NCBI GenBank assembly: GCA_900169235.1
Contig: FWCC01000484.1
Span: 8,354-21,993, forward strand
Length of the DNA stretch: 13,640 bases
Direction: 5' to 3'
Source of the DNA: Zarea fungicola
Lineage: Eukaryota > Ascomycota > Sordariomycetes > Hypocreales > Cordycipitaceae
Notes under the pieces: generated by a model
What the model was told of the DNA's origin: nothing
Seen by the model: only the letters and a program-made list of their open reading frames with translations
Databases searched by the model: none
Translations under genes and position numbers: made by a program
Shown here: one piece after another, positions 1 to 7,318 of the stretch
Position numbering within the stretch: position 1 is the stretch's first letter
Layout of the letters: the number at the start of each line of letters is the position of its first letter

Positions 1-366
1 TATATATTAGGATTAAAGGCTATAGCTAGTCTAGATAGTTTAGATCTCTATTAATTAATCTAAGTAATAGTCCTACTATTAAGAGCATAGTCTCTTAATG
101 ATACTTACTTATGAATACTGTTCGAATAACCTGACTTGCTTTAGAGCATACCTAACTATGACTTACGTCGATAAGCCATCATTATAAATGGCTTGTCGAC
201 GTAAGTCATAGTTAGGGTATGCTCTAAAGCAAGTTAGGTTATCTTAAATAGTACACTAATAAATGTTATTAAGAGCAGAACTCTTAATAGTAGAACTTTT
301 ACTTAGATTAATTAATAAAGATCTAAACTATTTAAACTAGCTATAGCTTTTAGTTTATTAATATAT
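1..366. repeat. Large imperfect palindrome: two LTR ends head to head
   Basis: The sequence is self-complementary about position 183.5, with arms of roughly 1-179 and 188-366 and an 8-base centre (180-187). Matching landmarks include a block ending in GTCG at 150-170 with its reverse complement at 196-217, and the AAGAG-rich segments near 82 and 272. The left arm may continue beyond the window. The arms differ at many scattered positions, mostly transitions, so they have diverged since they formed; a fresh hairpin assembly artefact would be near perfect. Each arm is also homologous to the first part of the LTR at 5381. I read this as two LTR copies joined at the same end. Confidence 0.85.
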
Positions 367-530
367 TTATTAGATCTCTATTACCTACTCTACTTACTAG
401 TAATCTTAGTAAGCGCTGCTTACCTCGCTCACTAGTGATCTAGGTGATCGGTTATATAACCGATTACTTTCTAATTGGGTTCTATATAGGCGCCTATTAT
501 CAGGTATCTTCTTAGGCCGCCTTAGCCTCT
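182..530. repeat. Degenerate LTR copy (same family as 5381-5804)
   Basis: From about 183 the sequence follows the LTR at 5381 in the same order and orientation. It shares the AATGGCTT start, the TAGTTAGGGTATGCT block (210-224 against about 5410-5424), the AAGAGYAGAACTCTTAATAG block near 272, the ATCTAAAC block, and finally a GGCCGCCTYAGCCT block near 515-530. Beyond about 530 the similarity stops, so the last 50 bases or so of the LTR are missing or unrecognisable. The differences are mainly transitions toward A/T, as expected of RIP. Confidence 0.75.
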
Positions 531-1156
531 TTGCGTTTATAATAAGTATCTAGGATATTAAAGGTAAATATTATATATAATTCTAATACTAGCTATAGTA
601 TAATCTAGTATATAATTAAAACTTATATAGATACTAGCCTGCTTACTCTATAGCCTTAAAATAAATGTCTTAAGAAGCTATTATATTAAAATATTTATAC
701 TATAAAGTAGCTAGTTTATTAATACTAGATTATAAAAAGATTAACTAATAAAGCTTTTATATACTTTTATTAGTATTTATATTAGTATTAAGGCTTTATA
801 TAAAGGAATTGATAAGAATATATAGCTACTTAGCTAATAATATATAGTCGCTAGAATCTAGTGCTATTATTCATTAAAAGGCTCTTTAGTACTCTATAAT
901 TTAGGTACTTTATCGCCTATAAAAGGCCTTAACAAGGCCTTCTAATAGCGCCCACTAGCTAGCTAGCTATTTAGTCTATTTTTAGCGCCTACTAGCTAAT
1001 AACCCGTAAATTAAATCGGGGGACAGGCCCGGCACAAATCATATAGGGTAGCCGCCTTAAAAATTTATATCTATACTTTTTACTAGTCGCTATAACTTTA
1101 ATTTAATAACCTTTCTTTTTTCTTATCTTAAAAGTATTAAAAATTACTTTTAATTA
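531..1156. other. AT-rich repeat-derived stretch, no gene
   Basis: This is TpA- and CTAG-rich sequence without a readable frame on either strand. It contains an imperfect direct repeat, TAGCGCCYACTAGCTA, at 946-961 and 983-998, and a small GC-rich island at 1018-1045. It probably derives from a repeat too decayed to identify. The last two bases (TA, 1155-1156) are the left target duplication of element A. Confidence 0.5.
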
Positions 1157-1186
1157 ACGTGGTTGATAAGCGAGCGGGCCACTTTC
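1157..1186 (+). repeat. Left terminal inverted repeat of element A (one unit)
   Basis: Eleven terminal bases ACGTGGTTGAT are followed by a single subterminal unit, AAGCGAGCGGGCCACTT. The right end has two such units, so one 17-bp unit is missing here. Confidence 0.9.
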
Positions 1187-1246
1187 CCCGACCCTTCACC
1201 CTTTAACCATCAATAATTCAACCACAACATAAAAAATCATCTAAAA

Positions 1247-2902
1247 CTAATTATAATCCTCTTCCTCACTGGTTTCCACGTCTATTATATAAGTGCGCGC
1301 ATTATGTCTAGTCTGGCCGCAGACACCACATCGCTGGCCGCGCGTTTCAACGCGTGGCTTGCGACCACTATGAGCCTTTATTTCGTCCTATACCTAAACA
1401 TCTATATCTATCTGCTCCTTTAACTCTCTTGCATCTTATATAGAAAGTGAACTCTCTACTCATAGCCTAGTTTTTTTAGCCCGCCAGCGCTTACTAATTA
1501 GCTCATTGGCCTCCTTAAACCCACAAACCTAAGCGCGTAAAAGGGCAACCTTATATATAATTGCCATTATACCCCTCTTAAAACTCTTAAGTGCATTAAG
1601 AATCTTAGTTAGGGAGCTAGCTAGGTAATTAGTTATTTGTTTTTTTAGAATTAAAGTCTATATAACCACCTTAGTTGCATTACTTAGCGTTTTAGATACC
1701 TAAGACCTAGCTATTCTAAGACATAAGTTTTAAGGACTTAGCGTCTTAAACTTAAGATCTAGTATAGAAATAACCTTCTTAGGATTAAAAGGCATAATAC
1801 TAGCGCCCTAAAAACCACCCTATATATTTTCTTTTATTATTATATTATAGAATATATAATAAAATATAAAGAAGAAGTCCTCCTTTATAATGTGCATAAT
1901 ACTAGCCTTTATAAGATTCTTAATTTGCCGCCTATATGCCTTTTTAAGGGGGCTAAAACAGCTAATATCTAGAGGTTAGAGTATATAAGAAGAATATATA
2001 GGCATATAAAGTATAATAATTTTATTCTCTTAGTAGTAGAGCTTAAATATAGTTAAGTAGTGACTTTTATGGCTATTAAGGATAAGGAGGTAGTAAGCAC
2101 CCTTAATTTAAGATTTTATAGAATTATAAAAATATTTAATCTAATTAATACTAATTTTATTTATTATCTAGCTATTTAAGCTTATATTAATACGCTAATT
2201 TATAGGTAATTACATATCTTTAAACTAAGTTAAGAGGAGTTTTTAGCCCTTTACCACTATATACAGTGGCACCGTCTAGCCCTAGGAATTAACCGCCTAG
2301 ATTATAGTAACCTATTCCCTATTTCTAGGCTATACTGCTTTTACTTTTCTACTTTAATCTAAGCTTATAATAACCATTCTTATTATAATAAACCCTATTA
2401 TAAACCTAGTCTTATTAAAGTTAAAAATCTAAGATAGCTAAATGCTATACTTTATAATTATATTCTCTAAGAGAGAAAACCAGCTATAAATAATTATTAG
2501 ATCTTTATATTTAGCTCTCTAATAGTTATATCTCTATTAAAAACGTATAGTAAGCTTTGGTTGTCGTTATATGAGGTTTTTCGCCTAGCGCACGCCAACG
2601 CGTCCACTATTGCGTTCTGCGAGTAGAAGATTCGCCATATCTTCTATGTTCGCGTACTAGGGAGGTAGCCCTTATAAATCTAGCTAGAGAATGTATTTTA
2701 CTATTGCCTTCTCCTCTAAATTAGTAAGCTTCTTTAAATTAGTGGTGTAGTCGCATTGTGCGATCTAACCGTCGCGTCACGCCTATATAGTTGCGCGTGG
2801 CACACTATAGATCTTAGCAGCCTGTCTAGAACTAAGTTTTGGGTCTTTTTCAAGAGCCTCGACAGTAAGGACTATCCTTGCCTCTTTTGAAATATTTTCC
2901 AT
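1247..2902 (-). pseudogene. Dead Fot1-like transposase (element A)
   Basis: Read on the minus strand from ATG at 2902-2900 to TAG at 1249-1247, the frame holds 551 codons, a normal length for fungal pogo-family transposases, with no net frameshift. The start MENISKEARIVLTVEALEK and a following HTH-like stretch (KLSSRQAAKIYSVP) match the psq-type DNA-binding domain. A CENP-B/Tc5-type region follows (NLEEKAIVKYIL, then EDMANLLLAERN). The DDE_1 domain is recognisable: the first catalytic Asp is replaced by Asn (codon at 2414-2416, in FNFNKT), the second by Asn (2075-2077, in LLILNSH), and the third Asp is kept (1967-1969, in PLDIS). The second and third lie 35 residues apart, the DD35D spacing of Fot1. 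Near the C-terminus a zinc knuckle reads C-x2-C-x4-H-x4-Y, its last Cys lost. Many TAG/TAA codons interrupt the frame. It is inactive. Confidence 0.92.
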
Positions 2903-2954
2903 TAAAGGTTGTTATGCAAAGTCAATTCTAAGAGACTAGGTGGCAAAAACTATA

Positions 2955-3001
2955 GAAAGTGGCCCGCTCGCTTGTCTGGCCCGCTCGCTTATCAACCACG
3001 T
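2955..3001 (-). repeat. Right terminal inverted repeat of element A (two units)
   Basis: Read inward on the minus strand: ACGTGGTTGAT, then AAGCGAGCGGGCCAGAC and AAGCGAGCGGGCCACTT, two 17-bp tandem units. Paired subterminal motifs are plausible binding sites for the transposase HTH domains (inference). Confidence 0.9.
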
Positions 3002-3059
3002 TAACTAATTAATTAAGTCTAATAAAGACTTTAGTTAAGAAACCCTTTTCTAATATAAA

Positions 3060-3341
3060 AAGCCTAGTTCCTACTGTGTTAGGGCAGAAAGGCCACACGT
3101 TAAGAGGCTTTAAATCGAATTAAAGCCGGCACTAAAGAGAATAATTGAGTATTTTAGGTAGACTAACGACTATACGTCAGTACACGCAATTTTCAAAATT
3201 TAAGAATTATTAAGGGAGAGGGTATAATAACAGCGCAATCTCATTAGGGATTATATAATTAACCTAAGTAGAAGCCTTTTTAAGTGTCTAAAGTAGTCTA
3301 GGACGCTTAAAACCAATATGTCAAAATTAATACACTTCTAT
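3060..3341 (+). pseudogene. Unidentified decayed coding stretch, interrupted by an N gap
   Basis: Between the two transposons one plus-strand frame reads like protein. It includes segments such as RAERPHVKRL, IELKPALKRIIEYF, TNDYTSVHAIF and LIRDYIINLS, with helical amphipathic character. It is broken by TAA/TAG codons (3111-3113 and several later) at places where Gln or Trp would be natural. The stretch runs up to two N bases at 3343-3344, and I cannot follow the frame with confidence beyond them. I do not recognise the family. Because it sits between two LTR copies in the same orientation, it could be a remnant of a retroelement gag-like protein, but that is a guess. Confidence 0.4.
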
Positions 3342-3407
3342 GNNGGGTATATTAAGTCAACGCCTACAGTGGGGACTAATTAATTAGAACATAATTATTT
3401 AGAATTA

Positions 3408-3452
3408 ACGTGGTTAATAAGCGGGTCGCCCGAACAAGCGGGTCGCCCACCT
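3408..3452 (+). repeat. Left terminal inverted repeat of element B (two units)
   Basis: ACGTGGTTAAT is followed by AAGCGGGTCGCCCGAAC and AAGCGGGTCGCCCACCT, the 17-bp tandem unit of this subfamily. Confidence 0.9.
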
Positions 3453-3514
3453 TCCATGACCCTTCAACCTTCAACCATTAATAATTCAACCACAACATAA
3501 AAAAACATCTAAAC

Positions 3515-5170
3515 TTAATTAGAATCCTCTTCCTCACTAGTTTCCACATCTATAGTATAAGTGCGCGCATTATGTCTAGTCTTGCCACAGGCACTACATC
3601 GCCGCCTATGCGTTTCAACCCGTTCCTTCTGACCACTATAAGCCTTTCTTTTGCCATGTACCTAAATATCTACGTCTAGCTGCTCCTTTAAATCTCTTAC
3701 ATCTTATATAGAGAGTGACCCTTTTGCTTAAAGCCTAGTTTTTTTAGCTTGCTAGCGCTTACTAAGTAGCTCATTTGCGGCCTTAAGGCCATGCACCTAA
3801 GCGCGTAAAAGGGCTACCTTATGCATAATGGCCATTGCACCTTTTTTAAAACTCTTAAGTATATTAAGACTTTTAGTTAGGGAGCTACCTAGGTGATCTA
3901 TTATTTAATTTTTTAGAATAGAAGACTATAAAACCACTTTAGTCGCGGTACCTAGCGTTTTAGAGACCTAAGACCTAATAAATCCTAGACATGAGTTTTA
4001 AGGACTTAGCGTTTTAAACTTAAGTTCTAGTATAGAAATAACCTTTTCTAGATTAAAAGGTATAATTCTAGTACCTTAAAAACCACCTTAAATATTTTCT
4101 TTTATTATTAAGTTATAAAAAGCTTAGTAAAATATAGAGAAAAAGTCCTCCTTAGTAATGTATATAATGCTAGCCTTTATAAGATGCTTAATTTACTGCC
4201 TATAAGCCTTTTTAAGTAAACTAAAATAACTAATATTTAAAGGCTAGAGTATATAAGAAGAATATATAGGCATATAAAGGGTAATAATTTTATTCTTTTA
4301 GTAATAGAGCTTAAATATAGTTAAGTAGTGACTTTTATAGCCATTAAGGATAAGGAGGCGGTATACACTTATATTTTAGTCTTTTATAGATTTATAAAAA
4401 TATTTAATCTAATCTAGGCTAATTTTATTTATTATCTAGCTATTTGAACTTATATTGATACGCTAATCTACTAGTAGTTATATATCTTCTAACCAAGTTG
4501 AGAGATAATTTTAGCCCTTTACTATAATATATAGCGGCACTATTTAGCCCTAGGAATTAACTACCTAAATTATAATAATCTATTCCCTATTATTAGGCTA
4601 TATTGCTTTTACCTTTTTATATTAATTAGAGCTTATAATAACTATTCTTATTATAATAAAGCCTATTATAAACCTAGTCTTATTAAAGTTATAGATCTTA
4701 GACTCCTTAATACTATATTTTATAATTATGTTCTCTAAGAGTATAAACTAACTATAAATAATTATTAGATCTTTATATTTAGCTCTTTAATAGTTATATC
4801 TCTATTAAAAACACATAGTAAGCTCTAGTTGTCACTACATAAGGTTTCTCGCCTAATGCACGCCAACGCGTCTACCATCGCGCTCTATAAGCAGTTAGTT
4901 CGCTATATCTTCCACATTAGCGTACTAGGGAGGCAGCCCTTATAAATCTAGCTAAAGAATGTATTTTACTATAGCTAAGTCCTTTAAATTAGTAAGTTTC
5001 TTAGAATTAATAGTATAGTCGCGTTGTGATGTTCTTCTATTCCTACAGTCACGTAAGGTTATATAGGGCACGTTGTAGATTAACGTAGCTTTTCTATAAC
5101 TTAATTTTCTATTGTCTTAGAGAGCCTATAGGGCAAGGATGATCCTTGCCTCCTTTAAAATATTTTCCAT
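3515..5170 (-). pseudogene. Dead Fot1-like transposase (element B)
   Basis: The frame runs on the minus strand from ATG (5170-5168) to TAA (3517-3515), 551 codons, exactly as long as in element A. The N-terminus MENILKEARIILAL aligns with A, and the first stop follows after only 14 codons. All three catalytic aspartates of the DDE_1 domain now read Asn: 4682-4684 (YNFNKT), 4343-4345 (LLILN context) and 4235-4237 (PLNIS). The zinc knuckle reads C-x2-C-x4-H-x4-Y, with the final Cys lost as in A. Asp (GAY) to Asn (AAY) is a G-to-A change, consistent with RIP on the opposite strand. It is inactive. Confidence 0.9.
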
Positions 5171-5224
5171 AAAAGGTTGTTAAATGGTTGAGGTTTAGAG
5201 AGAAGGGATACCTAAAACCAGGCA

Positions 5225-5269
5225 AAGTGGGCGACCCGCTTATTCGGGCGACCCGCTTATCAACCACGT
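5225..5269 (-). repeat. Right terminal inverted repeat of element B (two units)
   Basis: Read inward on the minus strand: ACGTGGTTGAT, AAGCGGGTCGCCCGAAT, AAGCGGGTCGCCCACTT. It nearly perfectly mirrors the left end. Confidence 0.9.
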
Positions 5270-5380
5270 TAAATAATAAAATAAATTAAAAGTAAAAGAA
5301 TAGATAATGCCTAATAAAAGCTAAAGGGTAGGCTAGTAAACTATTTATACTTAGGTGGTTTTGGTTACTCTATATGGCTG

Positions 5381-5804
5381 TGTAATAATGGCTTAATTGA
5401 TGTAAGTTATAGTTAGGGTATGCTTTAAAGGAAGTTAGGTTATGTTAAATAGTATACTTTTATAAGTATTGTTAAGAGTAGAACTCTTAATAGTAGAACT
5501 ATTGCTTAGATTGATCAATAGAGATCTAGACTACATACTAGCTACTAGAATACTTCTTTCTTAAGTATCCGTCTATCTCTCTATTGTACCCTGCGATTAG
5601 TGTGCTCCACTGATCTTTGTTTGCCTAGGGATTAGTTATGCCCACTAATCCCTTGGTCCTTCGCTCAGTAGCCTCTACTAATCGCGGGAGGTCACGTGAC
5701 TCTTGTTCCTAATTAGGTATCGGCTAAGCGCCTTTAGGTCTTCCTTCCCGGCCGCCTCAGCCTTCTCCTGATACATTCGTGACCCCCATGATACGTTCGT
5801 AACA
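5381..5804. repeat. Solo LTR with 5-bp target duplication GGCTG
   Basis: The unit begins TGTAATAATGG and ends GATACGTTCGTAACA, so it has the TG...CA ends of an LTR. It is flanked by GGCTG on both sides (5376-5380 and 5805-5809), the 5-bp duplication left by LTR-retrotransposon integrase. Its first part matches both arms of the palindrome at 1-366. The left half is AT-rich and RIP-like, while the right half (about 5590-5804) keeps normal composition, including a CACGTGAC motif near 5693. Just before the right end is a near-duplicate pair, TGATACATTCGTGAC and TGATACGTTCGTAAC. Transcriptional orientation is not determined, since both ends also fit the reverse reading. Confidence 0.75.
5593..5685. 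repeat. Nested stem-loops inside the LTR
   Basis: The outer arms GCGATTAG (5593-5600) and CTAATCGC (5678-5685) are perfectly complementary and enclose inner arms GGGATTAG (5628-5635) and CTAATCCC (5645-5652), also perfect. All four arms share the ATTAG core. This could be a structured part of the retroelement RNA or a binding-site cluster; the function is unknown. Confidence 0.7.
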
Positions 5805-5809
5805 GGCTG

Positions 5810-6114
5810 TGGCACGCCGGCCCGACACACTACTAGGCTAGACACTTATTAAGAATATACATATTACTATAAATTAAATTTAGTATATTTTACTTATTAG
5901 AATAGCTAGAGGACTTAATAAAGCCTATATTCTTATCTAATTAATTAATCCTAGAATTCAGTTGCCTTATAAGTAACTCTTTATACTACTTACCTATATT
6001 ATAAGACCTTATAGCCTTTTATGAGAATTCTACTAGGTATTACTATTACTATATCTCTACTAGTCTAGGAGAAGGCCCTTTTTTAGGCCTTTAGACGCGG
6101 TCATTTATTCGCCC
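5810..6114. other. AT-rich repeat-derived stretch, no gene
   Basis: After a short GC-rich start (5810-5830) the sequence becomes TpA-rich with no readable frame. A short inverted pair, AAGGCC and GGCCTT, is visible near 6073-6090. I see no identifiable element until the transposase fragment that follows. Confidence 0.4.
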
Positions 6115-6335
6115 TAATATAATACATTCTTCTTTTATACTCTAGCCTTTAGATTTCAGCTATTTTAGTTTACTTAAAATGTCTTATAGGTAGTAAATTA
6201 AGAATTTTATAAAGGCTAATATTATATATATTATTAAGAAAGACTTCTTCCCTATATTTTTTACTACTTTTTATAACTCTATAATAAAAGAAAATATCTA
6301 AGGTAGATTTTATAGTATTAATACTTACCATTATG
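6115..6335 (+). pseudogene. Fragment of Fot1-like transposase (third catalytic Asp region)
   Basis: On the plus strand this piece aligns with the part of the element A and B transposase around the third catalytic Asp. It reads IHSSFIL, a stop, then PLDFSYFSLLK, continues through FIKANIIYIIKKDFFPIF and ends at KENI, a stop and GRF. The catalytic Asp codon is intact at 6152-6154. Neither the N-terminal half nor a terminal repeat is found nearby, so this is an internal fragment, probably left by deletion. It ends where normal-composition sequence begins, about 180 bp from the stop of the Myb-like gene. Confidence 0.75.
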
Positions 6336-6512
6336 CCTACTACTATTGCTAGAATTCAATAGCGCGGAAGCTTTTGCCCAACAGCGTGATAGCGTAAGCA
6401 TTGATCACAATAAGCGGCTGTTATTATAGTCATACTTGTGGAATAGTAATCCAGGATCTCGGTATTTACCATGTTTTAGGGTATTTTAAACGAGATTATA
6501 GCTTCAAATAAT

Positions 6513-7318
6513 CTACAGGAGTCTCTTCAAGGATGTCAAACATAGTACTAGATGAGAGCGTTCCTGGCATTCTGCCGCGCTAATGCCAACCTGGGAGGCA
6601 ACATATATCCATTGCTGCTGTTCATATTCAAGGAGTGCCCTTTCAATTCGCCGATCCTATTTATCCAGTCAACCGATATGTCTACTTTCTCCAAGCTTTA
6701 TCGAGAAAAGATACATACAATATCTGTTGTCCATACAACTGATTTGGGCTTCAATTTAGTGCTGTATCGTACCTGGAGTGCACCAGGTGACCTCCCTGGT
6801 ATTTCCTTTGCGATTTCTTTCCAAGTTTTACCGTTCTTTCGCAAACGGATAATAAGTTGATCCTCTTTTAGAGTAAACTTAGCACGAAGTCGATCACTTT
6901 GCGGCTCAACGTTGGAGCTATTCGCAGATGTTGTGCTCCAAGGTGCTGTAGAGATGATGTCATCACTCTCTAAGCCCAGCTTCACGTAAAAAGCCTCGCG
7001 GCTTTTATCGTGACATGGCGATCTAAAAGATGGATCTAATAGAGTTTGTGAAAAATGTCGACCACTGCATGTGTCGGAGAGGCAGCTACTCTCTTTTAAT
7101 CGTGGTTCGATAGAGCCGGCAATGCTATATATAGAATGAAAGTCGCCGCTATCTGCTTCGGATCTACCGGCAAGGCATTCGTGCCTAGCGTACGGCTGCT
7201 CAGTGTAGGTATTACTGGTGGTGGTCGGAATCGCCATCCCACCGCTCTCGTCGAAAGTGGAAAAGAGGAAAAGACTCTCATCAAAACCAGCTACAGCCTG
7301 GTTGGATATAGATTCCAT
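6513..7318 (-). CDS. Myb/SANT-like DNA-binding protein, two exons
   Basis: Exon 1 runs 7318-6719 (200 codons) and exon 2 runs 6656-6513 (47 codons plus TAG), giving 247 residues. The ATG at 7318-7316 has a good context (ATC before, G after). Residues 1-140 are Ser/Thr-rich and probably disordered. A Myb-like repeat spans about 148-187 (FTLKEDQLIIRLRKNGKTW, then EIAKEIPGRSPGALQVRY), with Phe and Tyr in place of the first and third Trp. After the splice a second repeat appears: W196, ALLEYEQQQW ending at W216, then VASQVGISAAECQERS, the usual fungal W-to-W spacing. It is likely a nuclear DNA-binding regulator; targets are unknown. There are no RIP-type stops, unlike the neighbours. The family call is firm, the splice well supported, the exact N-terminus less so. 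Confidence 0.78.
6657..6718 (-). other. Predicted 62-bp intron of the Myb-like gene
   Basis: On the minus strand it starts GTATGT and ends AAATAG, with a branch-like GGTTGAC 12 bases before the acceptor. The length is typical of filamentous fungi. Splicing is in phase 0 and replaces a six-residue tail with 47 residues that complete a second Myb-like repeat. Confidence 0.75.

Larger units (their letters stand above)
1157..3001 (-). mobile_element. Fot1/pogo-like DNA transposon, copy A
   Basis: The element is 1845 bp. It begins ACGTGGTTGAT and ends with the reverse complement, ATCAACCACGT, and is flanked by TA on both sides (1155-1156 and 3002-3003), the target duplication expected of Tc1/mariner/pogo elements. 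One transposase frame on the minus strand fills it. The left terminal repeat carries one copy of a 17-bp subterminal unit while the right carries two, which accounts exactly for its being 17 bp shorter than copy B. The body is full of TA-rich nonsense changes, so it cannot make its own transposase. Mobilisation in trans by a relative is conceivable because the outermost termini are intact. Confidence 0.92.
3408..5269 (-). mobile_element. Fot1/pogo-like DNA transposon, copy B
   Basis: The element is 1862 bp, opens ACGTGGTTAAT and closes ATCAACCACGT, with TA flanks at 3406-3407 and 5270-5271. It is collinear with copy A: stop to start is 1653 bp in both, and start codon to right end is 99 bp in both. 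Each terminal repeat holds two 17-bp units, but the unit sequence (AAGCGGGTCGCCCGAAC) differs from that of copy A. A and B are therefore related but distinct subfamilies that inserted in the same orientation 406 bp apart. The interior is heavily mutated toward A/T. Confidence 0.92.
1..6345. other. RIP-like mutated block
   Basis: Outside a few GC-rich islands (transposon ends, right half of the solo LTR) this block is TpA- and CTAG-rich. Coding relics in it are interrupted by stops explicable as C-to-T or G-to-A changes, with almost no indels. This matches repeat-induced point mutation, known in Pezizomycotina. The same state recurs at about 10560-10690 and from 11540 onward. Confidence 0.75.

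Noticed and set aside
118..134. tRNA B-box-like GTTCGAAT
   Set aside because: There is no A-box or cloverleaf around it, and it lies within the LTR palindrome.
1..366. CRISPR, or a simple transcription terminator, for the large hairpin
   Set aside because: There are no spaced direct repeats, and the arms are about 180 bp and belong to an LTR; a eukaryotic repeat junction explains it.
6552..6860. Plus-strand frame of 102 codons
   Set aside because: It is antisense to exon 2, the intron and the end of exon 1 of the Myb-like gene; no family is recognised.
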